This document shows positions 11,712 to 23,572 of a DNA stretch of 64,000 nucleotides, one piece after another. Numbering within the stretch: position 1 is the stretch's first letter; the number at the start of each line of letters is the position of its first letter. The stretch is from assembly GCA_003971905.1 (NCBI GenBank), contig RSEE01000042.1:186001-250000 (forward strand), read 5' to 3'. The notes beneath the pieces are model-generated. The model saw only the letters and a list, made by a program, of their open reading frames with translations, made no database searches and was not told the DNA's origin. This DNA is from Moniliella sp. 'wahieum'. Lineage: Eukaryota > Basidiomycota > Moniliellomycetes > Moniliellales > Moniliellaceae. A program made the position numbers and the translations under genes.

Positions 11712-12475
11712 CTATGGCTTAGGCGAGCGTGCGCGGGTGGGCGAGGACAGACGAGAACGAGGACGTGACCGATGGGGGGGGGGAGGGGAACGATGACGAG
11801 AACGGTGGTCGTGGGAACGATGGTGAGTCCGACGGGTACGGTCTTCTCCATGGCGCGAGCATCGTGGGCGGGTGGTACGGGTTGAGGGAACCGGGTCGTT
11901 GACCCGACTGGAGGATGAAGTGAATTCTATCCTCCCTCCCAGTGGGTTGGGGGCATGGCGTCGTGCTTGTCGGCGTCGGGAGCGGGCAGCTTCAATCTCT
12001 TGAGCATGGCGAGTGAGGCGGCGGATTTCCATCTCCTGCCTTTGCGCGGGCAGGTGGGCGGACCAGCCGGTTGGATGCAGACCCTGTCCACCGGAAAATA
12101 AGGACGCGTGCTGGTCCAGGTCGAGGAGGCGGACGATGGAAGCGTACATCACGGGGTTGCGCGCGTCGCGGCGACTGTACAGGTGAGCATTGAAATGCAC
12201 GCCTTGCTGTTTCAACGTATGGAACTCGGCCAGACGCGCCTAGGCCGCCCACAGTCAACCAAGCCAGGGGAAGGGAAAGAAGAGGTCAGAAGATCCAGGC
12301 CGGATAGAAGGATACTCACAACCAAAGCAGGGGATGCCTGTGCTTGCGCGGCGCTACGGTCCACCTGCGGCAGACCCCAGGCGGGGCCGAGTGTAAGCGA
12401 GGCCGGCGGGGCGAAGGGAGCACTGGACCCAAAGCCATCTGCGTCTGCTGCGGCAGAGGGCGGGGGTTCAGCCAT
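11712..12475 (-). CDS. HCNGP / SAP30-binding-protein family protein
   Basis: HCNGP-like proteins (SAP30BP in animals) are nuclear proteins linked to transcription and splicing. The signature block is exon 2: GVHFNAHLYSRRDARNPVMY, then a leucine-rich stretch, then GLHPTGWSAHLP (family: DPHGW). A basic helix that contacts the core (RRLTRHAQEIEAARSRRRQ) follows. The tail is rich in Arg, Ser, His and Pro, like splicing-factor RS regions. An 80-bp intron (12240-12319, GTGAGTATCC...CCTAG) lies after residue 52 in phase 0, and the product is 227 residues. Start ATG at 12473-12475 (MAEPPPSAAAD). No frame break is needed. The assignment rests on the single conserved block, so family membership is fairly secure and the cellular role is inferred. 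Confidence 0.75.
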
Positions 12476-13629
12476 GGAGAAGTGGATGGGGATCGTTCAC
12501 GTTCAATGCTGCGCCAATCTGGCGGCTTGGGCTGGGGCGCTGAGGTTATGGTCAGAGGTTGGTTGTGCTCATTGTGTGGGCGGGGCTAATTAGCCTCGAG
12601 ATGGAAACCGCTGATGCGCAAAAATAAAAAGGAAAACAAAAGGAAAAAGGCAATTGAGGGAATCAAGGCACGTGAACGGACGTCCCACCCACACCGAGTC
12701 GGCCCGTGCATGGTTGGCTGTGGCAGGCGCGTGCAATGAGATGATAGGGTCGGGGCGGACGCTTGATGGGCAGAGAAGATTGAATGTGGGGCGTGCAGCG
12801 CCAACAAGCAACAATCCTCTTGAAGCCTATTATGAAGCTCCGCAGTGACTAATGTCAGCGCTAAGCTTAGCGCGCTTAGCGCTTAGCCTTGAACTTCAAG
12901 TTGAAGCTCGAAGGGCCTTTTATCGATCATCACTAGCTAGCTACTCATCAACATACAGAACCAAAACACGGCCCCGGCAGCATCTGTCATCTCGAGGTGG
13001 ATGGACTATCTTTAGACAATCGAACTCAAAAGCGGGGAAGAGATTGTCAGTTGTCAGAGTTCCAGTTGTACTGCTTTCTACTACTGTCTCCATTCAACAT
13101 ATCCATCCCTGCAGCCCACCCCTCGCACCTAAAAGGTCGGCATCCTTCTTGCTGATCCTGCCTTGGTGTCCATGGTGAACAACCACCAAGAATCACTGGG
13201 CCAGACGGATACCTGCACCACCGATACATCCAACGATGATCCTCCTCCAAGTCTCTGAACCATGACAATCAATTGGGATACGCCGCCATCAAATAAAGGG
13301 TTAGATAGTGCCGAAAAAGACCGCTCCAGTACCAGGCCTGTTGGTCGTCTCGTACCAGTGGCAATGGGGACATCAACTTTTCTTGGCTCAATGAGCGGCT
13401 CCATCTCTTCCATGTCGGCCTTACCCGCACCAAGGATAAGGCTAACAAGAAGATCACGTAGTGGGCTGCTCAACGCGAAGGATTCGGCACTGCGCTCGCC
13501 GCAGCAGGCCATTCTCAAAGCCGCCGGCATCTGGAACGAGGCACAGAAGGGCACAGAGGACTGGTATGTCACACGTAGAGTAGAGGTAGAAACACCGAGT
13601 GTTGTGGGACCGGGGAAGGGCCGAGCATG
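12476..13629. other. Intergenic, 1.15 kb
   Basis: Contains a GCTTAGCGC/AAGCTTAGC palindrome cluster near 12855-12885 followed by TTGAACTTCAAGTTGAAG. The short open frames at 12852-13178 and 13262-13633 match nothing I recognise. Confidence 0.4.
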
Positions 13630-14446
13630 TTAGCCAAGGTTGTACACCACCCGCACCTTCGGCTCGGCAGGGGCAGGAGCAGGGGCAGGGGCCAAAAACG
13701 GCGGTAGTTCCACTCCAGTGGTAGCAAAAGTGCCTTCGGTAGGGGGCGGAACGAATGTGACGGTAGGCAGGGTGACGGTGGGGAAGTTGAACGCCGCACC
13801 ATGCAGGCGGATGGGCAGGTAGGGAAAGTAATAAAACACATAGTATCCCACTCCGGCCCCTATCGCGCCGAGCACAGCGAGGATGACAACGATGCACCAG
13901 AGGCGGCAGCACATCTGTCACAAACCAGTTCCACGCCTCTTCGTCCGGAAGCAGCGTGATCACCAGACCATACAGTGCTCCGCCTGTCGCCAGCACCGCC
14001 AGCACTGCCAGCACGGTCCAGACGACGAAATGCGTCGTGGCAGGTTCCTCAACCTGCACCTTCACCAACGCGACTGGTGGGGGCGCCCTTGGCTTGGTCG
14101 CGGACGAGGAAAGGGTAACGGAGGGCCGGACGGGGTTTGAGCTAGAGGTGGTAGGGGCGCGGGAGGCACCCGTGGAGGAGGCAGCTGCCGTGGAGCGGTG
14201 GCGGGGGTAGGTGTAGTACGCGTCGATGGGCAGGGGGGGGAGCGGGGCGAGAGCAGGATACTTTGGTGCAGACGAGGTTGAAGAGGCGGGAGCAGCAGCA
14301 GCAGCAGCAGCGGTGGCGGCGGAAGAGGCGGCGATTCTGGCACGTGCTTCGGCCAGAAATCGGGCGCGGAGCTCTGCGGACACCTCGACCACTGGCTTGG
14401 ACTTGGGCTGGGGCTTGAGAGCAGCGCCAGCGCCAGTGGCGGGCAT
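13630..14446 (-). CDS. Unrecognised protein with two transmembrane segments
   Basis: Start MPATGAGAALKPQP (ATG 14444-14446). The N-terminal half is low-complexity Ala/Ser/Pro and probably cytosolic. A hydrophobic segment (VVWTVLAVLAVLATGGALYG), a short linker (LPDEEAWNWFVTD) and a second segment (WCIVVILAVLGAIGAGVGYY) follow. A Pro/Thr/Val-rich C-terminus ends EPKVRVVYNLG. The two helices lie in different frames and join with a one-base shift near 13915, next to GATGTGCTGCCG. The distribution resembles small fungal membrane anchors with Pro-rich tails (LEA-2-like proteins have a comparable TM plus beta-rich tail), but I cannot name a family. Confidence 0.55.
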
Positions 14447-15216
14447 GGCGAGCACACGAAGAAAGGGAGCGGGGAGGACGAGGGAGCGTGGCAATGTGCC
14501 TCCGCGCCGGCCAAGCACAGGAGGGGCCGGCAAGTGCGGAGGAAGCAAGAGCTCTAGACAGGGCTTTGTTGGGCGATGATCCGTTCGTTCTCTATCTATT
14601 GAACTCGAAGCCAGTATGCCCCACAGCAAGCACCAGAGCTGACCTAAGCCAATCAATGGGCGCTTCCCCATTTTCCATTTCCCATTTCCCATTTCCCATT
14701 TTCAATTTCCCATTTCCCTTTCTCCTTTCCCCTTTCCCCCTTTCCCCTTTCCCCTTTCCCCTTTCCCATTCTCTAATTCCCAATTCCCATTCCCCGCATC
14801 AGACTGGATGCGGCCTGGGTACTCCCCACTGGCAGCAGCAGATTCTAGCATTGGGCAGCTTGAATCTCTTGAAGGGCTAGATAGGGTGTGCCGGGGCAGC
14901 CTGTTTGGTGCAAATCCCCCGCGCCGGTCTCTGGCGTGCGGGGGCTCCGGGGCGGGCACAGTGTCAGTGTGAATATTGAATGCGCCGGTCCCCCCCGCGC
15001 ACGGACGAATTTTATTCGTGTGCGTGCGTGTGACAATCCTGAATCCTGAATCCAATCGACCGCCCGCATCCTTCACGCCGGAGTCACAACTACGTGTTCG
15101 ATGGGCGTTGGGCCTCAAGCGATCTTTGATAAACACGCTGAGTAGCACCGCCCCTTCCACTTCTCTCCCTCCGCCTCTTCCTCTGCCGACCATCCGAACC
15201 CTGCATTCTCCTTACC
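14447..15216. other. Intergenic, divergent promoter of the two-TM protein and ARG1 genes
   Basis: Shared upstream region of the minus-strand membrane protein and plus-strand ARG1. It contains the TTTCCC tract at 14661-14787 and no protein gene. Confidence 0.45.
14661..14787 (+). repeat. (TTTCCC/TTTCCA)n polypyrimidine microsatellite
   Basis: About 125 bp of imperfect TTTCCC, TTTTCCA and CCCATT hexamers, with one strand almost purely pyrimidine. It sits in the divergent promoter upstream of ARG1. Such tracts can adopt non-B structures and are nucleosome-poor; that role is inference. Confidence 0.8.
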
Positions 15217-16569
15217 ATGTCCAAGGGCAGCGTTCTTCTCGCCTACTCGGGCGGCCTCGACACCTCCTGCATCCTCGCCTGGCTCATCGACGAAGGCTAC
15301 GATGTGGTTGCTTTCATGGCCGATGTGGGCCAGGAGGAGGACTTTGAGGCGGCTCGGACCAAGGCGCTCAAGGTCGGTGCCAAGGACTTTGTTCTGGCCG
15401 ACATGAAGCGCGAGTTTATCGAGAACCTCATTTACCCCCGTCCAGGCCAATGCCATTTACGAGGTAAGCGTTGTCTCTCTCTTTTCTCTCTCTCTCTTCC
15501 TTCCCCCCCTCCTCCCTCATCTCCCGCCGCTGGCTGACGCGTTGTCTCGGTAGGACGAGTACTTGCTCGGCACCTCGCTGCGCGCCCCGTGATTGCCCGG
15601 GGCATGATTGAAACGGCGGAAAAGAAAGGGTGCCAGTTTTTGTCTCGCATGGCTGCACGGGCAAGGGCAACGATCAAGTGCGTTTTGAGCTTGCCTTTTA
15701 CGGTCTCCTGACATTCAGGTGATTGCACCCTGGCGCATTCCGGCATTTTACAACCGCTTTGTGGGTCTTTCGGCGCTGCTCGACTATGCTGCCCAGAAGG
15801 GCATTCCCGTTACCCAGACCAAGTCCAAGCCTTGGTCGACGGACGAGAACCTGTTCCACATTTCGTACGAAGCTGGTATTCTGGAGGACCCCAACACCAC
15901 CCCTCCTGAAGACATGTGGAAGTTGACCGTCTCGCCCGAGCAGGCGCCCACCACACCCGAGCACATCTCGATTGACTTTCAGCAGGGTGTGCCGGTGGCC
16001 GTGCACGAGAAGGCGAGCGGCAAGACGTACACGGATGGTGTGGAGATTTTCCTGGCGCTCAATGCGTTGGCGCGCAAGCATGGTGTGGGTCGGGTGGACA
16101 TCGTGGAGAACCGGTTTATTGGGGTCAAGTCGCGCGGGTGCTACGAGTCACCAGGAGCGACGATTCTGCGTGCAGCGCACATTGACCTGGAAGGACTGAC
16201 GTTGGACCGCGAAGTGCGTCGGATTCGGGACCAAATCGTGACTACCAAATTGTCCGAGATCCTGTACTATGGCTTCTTCTTCTCATCCGAAAGCGAATAT
16301 GTGCGCTCTTGCATTCCCGCCTCGCAAAAGACGGTGAATGGCACGGTGCGCATCAAGTTGTACAAGGGTAATGTGGTAATTGAAGGCCGATCGTCAGATG
16401 AGCTGCTGTACGATGAGAAGTTCTCTTCCATGGACGAGTTGGGTGGCTTTGAGCCTGATCAGACCACCGCTTCATTGCGGTTCAGGCCATCCGCCTCAAG
16501 CGCTTTGGCACGGGCCAGGCTGCCAAGGGCCTGGCGGACGTGTCGGCAGAGAAGGCATACCAGCTTTAA
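15217..16569 (+). CDS. ARG1: Argininosuccinate synthase (arginine biosynthesis)
   Basis: Joins citrulline and aspartate with ATP to give argininosuccinate, the penultimate step of cytosolic arginine synthesis. [18 protein letters not shown] carries the PP-loop (AYSGGLDTS). Further family blocks are [81 protein letters not shown] and [15 protein letters not shown] 90-bp intron (15464-15553) has GTAAGC...GGTAG ends. The protein is readable only with frame changes near 15440, 15580, 15646, 15707 and 16469. Several correspond to one missing G or C (LPDIQV and [11 protein letters not shown] are restored by one base). The end [11 protein letters not shown] with TAA at 16567-16569 is conserved. These are almost certainly sequence errors in an essential-pathway gene. 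Confidence 0.95.
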
Positions 16570-16869
16570 CCTTCTGCCTACCAATCATACCAGCCATGGC
16601 GCGTGCCCTGCTGGTCATAAGAACAAAACACAAACAGAAGTAACCCTCAATGGATTGTAATTTACCCCTGTGAAGTGTGTACGGTGAAGGCCTCATTAGG
16701 AGGGGGGGGTCCAAAGTGCAAGCCCGCTAGTGGAATGGAGAGGGAGCGAGGGCAGGCAAAGTTCAGGAATAGGTGTGATATATATATGACTCAACGGCAG
16801 GCAGACTGGGGGATGAAGAGATGTGTTGCAGGAGAGGCCCTACGACGAGGGGGGGATACCACCTGGTGT

Positions 16870-19066
16870 TTACAAGCGCGCCTTGAACACGCGGGGAGAG
16901 ACGGGATCGGTAACCTCGCCAAGAAGGTGACGGCGGAGATAAGGGTTGACAAAAACCTGGTCAGGATCGGCCTCTTGACGGACCCGAAGCCAATCGCCCA
17001 GGTGGGGATAGAGGTGTGCCAATTCCGACGGGGAAAGGGGGTGTTGTTTCGCCCAATGAGGCCGGCCAGCATAGTGCCGCATCAGAGCATCAAACTTGGC
17101 AAAGGCGGTACGGTAGGGTACATTGGCTCCGTAGGGGCGGTAGAGCACAATGCCAATGTAAGTTGTTGTTCGTCCGTAGGCCATCGAAAGCCAAACGCCA
17201 TCGGCCGCGGTCACCCGGATCTCGACAGGCCAGTGCAGGCGTGCGCCATACGGCGAGGCATGCTCAACCGCGAGCCAGTCCCGCATCGCCCGTAGGGAGC
17301 AGCAGTGTGTTCGTACGGAATGGCCCACTCTGACGTGTACTGGGCAAAGAGACAGTCCATGTTGAAGATGCGGTAACTAATGTCGGTTGTGGAGGTGGTA
17401 GGGTGAGAAGGATGAAGGGTAACAGGGGATCCAGTTGCTCTCGTGGCGTGAGCCACCCAGGTACACCCTCCGTCTTGGAAGCGCCGGCCAAAGCTGGGAT
17501 CACCGCACCATGGAAGGGGAGTAGGCTTCGGTCTGGAGGGCAGCCGTGACAGCAGTTCCAACAGGACGAGCAAACGAAGCCATATCTTCGTCCGTCCCCT
17601 TGTCTCGGTTCGAAGGGGGCGGCGGTAGCTGGGTATCCGCCTCGACCCGTGCGAAGGTCAACTCAGTGTCGAGGGACTGAGGGGCGTCCTTAGGAATGCG
17701 CTTGTGGGTGAGCCAGTACCAAAGTTTGACCGCCGTCAGGGGAAGTTTGCGGTGGAAGCGGGAGATATAAAGGATGGCTTCGGTCAGGGTATGGTCGACT
17801 GCCTTACCATACAGACGAGAGAGGAATGTGGGGGACTCGGGTGCCTGGACAGTACGATCGGCGCGAAGTACACTCACTGTACCCACTTGTGGGTACCAGA
17901 AGAGACGAGGATGTTGAGTGCAGTTGGTCAGCTCTTCAAACCGCTTTTGAGCTCGAACCGTCTCCTCGTCCACAATCTCCTGTGCGCTTCCTCCTCCTTT
18001 GACAGAGGCAGGCGGTTGTTGTTCTCGGCAGGAACAAAGGGGAAGACATAGTCGGGCCCTTGCTGTGCTCCGCACCCTCAACCGCAGGGGGTCATCGAGC
18101 ATCGGCAACCGTTTCCCCGCAGCGAGGAGCGAACCTATCGAAGCGCCCTTCTCCCCCGCCTCCTGGACAGCAGGAAAGCCAGTAGGCTTGCCAAATAGGG
18201 CATCAAAGTAGACTTCTTCCGCAATCTGATGCAGCTGAAACGCTGGCTCCGCCGCCACTTTGACATGGGTGATCAACCCGGTAGCACCCAAGCCGCATAG
18301 GGAAGCATTGAAAAGCTCGGGATGATCCGTGCGGGAGCACTGCACCAACTGCGTTCCCCCTGCGCGGGTGAGCGAGGCACAACCAGGTAAGTTCCAGCAC
18401 ATAGGCAGCGACGAGCGGAAAGTGCAAACCCGAACCATGGTACCCGTCGAGATCAGACCGCCAATGGTCTGGTCAGAGATGGATCCCAACGAACTCAGCG
18501 CGAGCGGAGCCGGGCCAGCGGTAGTGAGGTACTGGTGCACGTCATGCAGCTGCGTGCCCGACAGAACTTCGATGCTGGGCGGACCATGGGTGGGCGCGCC
18601 TAGTCCTGCTCCCGCCGAGCCGGAGGGGGCGAGGGTGGAGTGAGGGTCAGAGGCATTGACAGATACCAGGCCCACGAGCCGGTCCATACGCACGAGCCAG
18701 CCATCGCGTGTGCGGTGCACCGCGCGGGGCGGAGCAATGGGCGCAGTGGCCGGTGGCGGCGCAGGCTCCCGCTCGTTCTGACCAGTCAGCATAATGTCGC
18801 TGGGGTGGGCGCTGCCGACGGCACGCAGCTCCACATCCGCCCTCCGAGCCAGCTCGACGAGCGCCAGGCATTGGGCCACCGACGTCGGGGAGAAGACACG
18901 CGCTCCGCGGGCCGCAAAGGTGCCGCCCCAGTTGGTCACGTGCGTGCGGGCACTGCCGGCAGCCTCCTCGATGGGCGCCACCCGGCCTCCAGCGCGTCGG
19001 ACGCGGCCGGAGTCAGGGCGCTGGGTTCACCGATGCCCACAGGGGCAGCACAGGGGCGGTGCTCAT
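16870..19066 (-). CDS. ALO1: D-arabinono-1,4-lactone oxidase (FAD; erythroascorbate synthesis)
   Basis: Flavoprotein of the mitochondrial outer membrane that makes dehydro-D-arabinono-1,4-lactone, the last step of D-erythroascorbic acid synthesis. The FAD-binding half shows FSPTSVAQCLALVELA, VGSAHPSDIMLT, SLGSISDQTIGGLISTGT with HGSG in the next frame, CSRTDHPELFNASLCGLGATG and later IFNMDCLFAQYTSEWAIPYE. The C-terminus has the ALO signature RPHWAKQH and QVFVNPYLRRHLLG. The start is probably ATG 19064-19066 (MSTAPVLPLWA). Frame changes are needed near 19020, 18440, 18380 and 17290. The span of about 730 codons exceeds yeast ALO1 (526) because of low-complexity inserts rich in Pro/Ala. It is convergent with ARG1. 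Confidence 0.88.
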
Positions 19067-19509
19067 GGCGGGTGGGGTGGTGGTGGAGAAGGAAAGGCTG
19101 CCGGCGGCGAGGCTGCGGTGCTAGATGGGATGGGTGATGGGTGATGGATGCCGATGATGCCATCTTCTTGCCCCGAGGCTGCATTTGAAATGTACAAATC
19201 CAGGCACAGCACGTAGGACAGCACATGGGGGTCTGTGGGGATACAATTTACAAGCAACTAGCCCTAATCACGTAGCAACTTCTGCGATCCTCGGTCTGGC
19301 CGCAGCAACTACCTCCCCCGCCGCCGTGGCACGACCCACCTCGGGGCCCACGGTGCTGGCCAGCTTCATGCTTCCTCCATTGCCCCCCCATCACGCCTCC
19401 TTCTCAACAGGCATGCTGACCCCCCACTTGGTCGCCGCGCTTTGGATCGCCACGCCGTTCCAGTCGGGCCGGGACGGGTGGGCCGCGGCGGTCTGGGCCC
19501 GTTTGCGCA
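19067..19509. other. Spacer between ALO1 and VPS35
   Basis: Upstream region of ALO1 and 3' flank of VPS35, both on the minus strand. No separate gene seen. Confidence 0.4.
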
Positions 19510-22500
19510 TCAACATGTGCCGCAGCTGCATGCGGAACTGCACCAGACACGCATCGGCCTGCCCGCCCGTTTCCGCCCCCCGGCCCGCACGGGAAGGGGG
19601 GGTTCGGCTGTTGTCAGAGCATCCAGACCGGCCGAGATGAGTTCAACAAGGCTGTTGAGGAACCGCGGTTGGATCTGCTCCACCCCAACCTCATAGTACA
19701 GGTACTGTCCAGTGCCGAGCAGAAATCTCAACGGTGGAACGCTCGTCGATGCAGCTGTTGGCGATTCGCAGTGCTTTCTGCAGGCACTCCAGCACCCGCT
19801 TTCCATCCCGCATCAGCCTTGGCTTCGACGAGGAGGAAGCGAGGATTGTATCCTTGCCTTCCTTTGCCTTTGTCGGAGGTGCCTCTGGATGGGTACTGGA
19901 CCCAGTCGTGGGTTCGGGAGGCAGCGGGAGCGCGACGTTTGCTCCGCCTGGGGGATCGGTCTGCCACAATGTGAGAAGCCATGAGCACGGCCGTGGCCTG
20001 ATGAGGCTTCTTGAGTAGTTTGGCACCATGCAGAGTGGCCTTGGTAATCAGCCGGTCGTAGTTCTCCTCCCCAAAGCCGCGGGTGGTCTGAAGGGTGGAG
20101 ATGATCAAGCCGATGGCTTGGAGCTGAGCACGCGACTCACTGATCGACTCTTCGTACACCGCAAACGCCTGCACAAAGAAATCATACGCTTGTTCTTGAA
20201 ACCCACACTGGTCGGCACTCTGCCCGCAAGGAGGTAGAGTCGAAGCGAAAGATCCGCGACGCTGCTGCTCTCAATGCGGGTGTAAAGCAAATCCACAACT
20301 TGGTGCATAAACTTGTACAGCGTCTCCATCTTGCGCACCCAAGCCGTATGGCTCCGCACATCTTGGCTCTCCTCTTCCTTGGCTTTGGACTCGTTACGCT
20401 CATCTTCTTCCAGCGCCACATTCTCCTCCAACTTGAACCGCTTGGAGAGCTCGACAGCCGAAAAGACGAGCACGGGGAAGGTGTACCGGATACGGTCCCC
20501 GCTTGAACAAAATGAGCTCGGGCCGACTGGAGTAGAGCAAATTGGGTATCCACCTGCTCGGCTTTGAATTGGTGGATCAGACGAGCAAGCCAGCCTTGCT
20601 CTTTTTGCACCTGCGCTTCAGCGGGGGGAGTTGCCCCTCGTACCCACCCCCTTGGGTGCGGGCAGCAAAGAGCGATCAATGGAACTGTCGGTGCGTCCTT
20701 TTGTGGTACAACCAACGTGCCGCACAAGTCCAGAATCCCGTCCACATCCTCCGATGTGGAGCTGGGTTTCGTTCTTGAGTGTGGACCAGACAATGGCTTG
20801 GGAAATCTGCTTCCGTATGCCGTACTGCTGAGCATCGAGGAGTAGCTTGTAGTTTGGCAAGGCCAACAGTGTCAGGGTAGATGGGTATGCCTCCAAGGGC
20901 AAGCCGAGCAGTTTGCTTAGGTTGCTCTGTGTCTCCTCAGCAAGGAGGAAAGGGTCGCCAGCTTGGGCATGCCGCTCCAGCTGGGCGCCGGCAAAGCGCA
21001 AGACCTGGTCCACATACTCGATGCGGTCCGGGTAACAGGCCAAGCTCAACTGCAGCAGAGAGACCAGAAGTGCAGTGATGTCGGGCAAGGAGAGGTCGGG
21101 GCGGGCCTGAATCAGATCAACAACTTGGGCCCAGAACACCTCGAACAGAGGCACATTGACCGGTACGCCGCGGAAGGTCTCGACGTGCTCGTCTACCTCG
21201 TCCAGCTGCTCCACGGTCGGCGCAGGCGCAGGAGTAGAGGTACGCCCGCTATCGAGCTCGATGCCGTAAAGTCAGCATGCATCTCTTGTCCTGCCTCCGA
21301 AACGGTCGACTGAGAGCGGTGATGGCCATTGCCCGCCATCGGTGTCGAGGGAGGATCCGAGCTCGCGCTGGCCCACGCTGTTTCCCCCTCGCCCTCGGCG
21401 GAGTGGCACCATAGCCGAGTGGACAGGTGCGTCCCATGCATTCTCTTCTTCGTACCCGCCACCATGAGTAGCAATGTTGGGCCGAGCTGAGCCGTACTTG
21501 GTGGGAAGGGACGGGGCAGTTTGCTCCGCTTGGGAGTACGGGGGGGCGGTACCCATAATTGTTTTCATCGCTGAGTTGATTTGGCCATCACGAGAGTACG
21601 TATCTTCTTGGCGAACTTGCTCCCAAGCCGAGGGAGAAGGAGGTCGACCCTGTCGTGCCTCAAGGCGCAACTTGCGCGTCTTCTCTGTTAAACGGACCTT
21701 GGCCAATTCGTTCTGCCTCTGAACTTCTTCCGCATCCCCATTCTCTGCCTCCCGCTGCGCGTACGCAGCAATGCGGTTGATCAGAGCAATAACAATTTCT
21801 TGATGTTGACCTTGGGATGCAACTGGAGCAAGCTTGGAGAAAGGGGCCTAGGGTGTAAATGTGGAAATTGTCGGGGAAGACCTGGATGACCACCTCCATC
21901 AGGTATTCTTGTGCGATCACGTCCTTACAATTGATCACCTGTTCCAGAATCGAAGGGAGGATGACGCGGCGATACAGCTCGAGGTCCACTCCATCAAGTT
22001 CCGAAAGGCGTACCAAATTGGTCCCAATCAGGATGCGCAGTTCTCTCCGCTCATTCTCCCGCTTTTCCCGCTCGCGCGAAGGTCCCTGGTGCTGCAATCG
22101 GACCCAGAGCTTGTTCATCTCAATAAAGTTGGTCAGCACAAATCCGATCGAGTCTTGAAGGTTTCCCTCGGGGCCAAGACTGCTGCCCGTGGGTAGATGG
22201 TCGCGAGTAACACCAGAGAGGTAGTTGCGGAGGAACAGGCCGGGTGGGGTGCTGCACACCGCGGCTCATCTCCATCATGTCCCGCATAACCTCCTTGATG
22301 GGTGCATCGTCTATGGACATGTAGACGCTTCCAACAGTGATCATGAGGTAGAGGCGGGGGACCACATTGCCGCAATACTGCACCAGTTCGTAGAGGTCGG
22401 CGAGGTGGTGGCGGCCCTCGAGGTGGGCATCCAGCAAGTAGGCGGACAGGTGGCGCAGAGCGTCAAACACGGGCACATCTGTCAGAGGCATGTCGGGTCA

Positions 22501-22730
22501 GGCGGGGCTGAAGCGGAAGAGGGGCAGGGCTGGGGGGAGAAGCACACACAGAGATCGTAGTAGGCCTTGGGCGACAGGGCCGAGGTGCGGAGCTCGGCAA
22601 GCATGGCGCTGGCAGCCTTGAGGGCGTCCATGACCTGGTCTGCGTCGAGGCAGTGCATCATCTGGTTGAGCTGCACACGGATCGCATGGTTCGCCTCGGC
22701 TATGACCTTGGCCTGCGCGGCGTCGTCCAT
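19510..22730 (-). CDS. VPS35: Retromer core subunit VPS35
   Basis: Scaffold subunit of retromer, which returns cargo receptors from endosomes to the Golgi. It starts [17 protein letters not shown] (ATG 22728-22730). A 71-bp intron (22479-22549, GTGTGTGC...TGACAG) joins AYYDLY to [11 protein letters not shown]. The VPS26-binding region reads [20 protein letters not shown] and [16 protein letters not shown], followed by [52 protein letters not shown] and [10 protein letters not shown]. The alpha-solenoid C-terminus shows [20 protein letters not shown] and ends [18 protein letters not shown] plus [10 protein letters not shown]. Frame changes occur near 22270, 21850, 21280, 20830, 20480, 20150 and 19740. 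A Ser/Gly-rich insert occupies about 21280-21640. The exact stop is uncertain because of a G7 run near 19590. Confidence 0.9.
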
Positions 22731-23572
22731 GGCCGGAGGGGGCGGGGCGGGAAGGGGCCGGGCGGGTAGAGAGGTGGTGGGGGGGTGGGAGCACCGACCA
22801 GCGAACCGCCGCCCCGCCTGATTATCGGCGCCTGGGCTGGGACAGGCCGGGGCCCACGTGGAGCTCGCTGCCCCCGTGCCCCGCGCTGTCGAAGCTGAGG
22901 TCAGCAGGTTGCCGCGTTGCATTTTGCTACGCTCTTGCTACGCTTCGATGAAAGCCAACCAGGAATATAGTGTGTGCCCATCCTATCTCTGCTACCCAAA
23001 ACGAGACAGGGTGTTGGGGAGGGTGCGGTCATGGATCCTCTTCCGCTCGCCTAGTGTGGAGGATGGTGGGGCGTCACGCACATGCGCATCATGCTGTTCT
23101 TGTGCATCTGTTGCTTGCCGCACACCACACACCACTCACACCGTTCCGGGCCAATACAATATTTTTCTTTTCATTGTTGGTAGTAGATAGCCCTCACTAC
23201 AAAAGCATCACTATTGGACTCTCCTGATCTCTGTAGAAGAAGACCAGCTGATCATAGAAATGACATTGGGCAGGGATGGGCAGCATCAAAAAGGAAAGAG
23301 AGCATCTCAGGAGGAGGATGAACACAGTAAGAAGAGCCCACTGATCCATAAAGCAGAGGGTCTCTAGCGAGAGAGACAAAGCAAGTATTTTAGCCGTCGA
23401 GAAACCGCAAAAAACAGAAAGGGAACAGCAGCATATTATCATGTCTGCCCTTCCAGCAATCCGTTCCAGAAGGACACGCGATTGTCGTAAAAGAGGGCAA
23501 CCGGAGCACAAGCGCAATCACCGCCACATAGAGTGAGGATACGCCAGGAGACACGTGGCAAGGTATTGTCGT
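22731..23572. other. Intergenic, VPS35 promoter side
   Basis: No recognisable gene. The open frame at 23439-23759 on the minus strand may be an alternative C-terminus of the next gene in another frame. Confidence 0.35.

Noticed and set aside
15217-16569. Programmed ribosomal frameshifting in ARG1
   Set aside because: There are several shifts in varied contexts, and the same pattern is spread over unrelated genes; no slippery site plus structure is evident.
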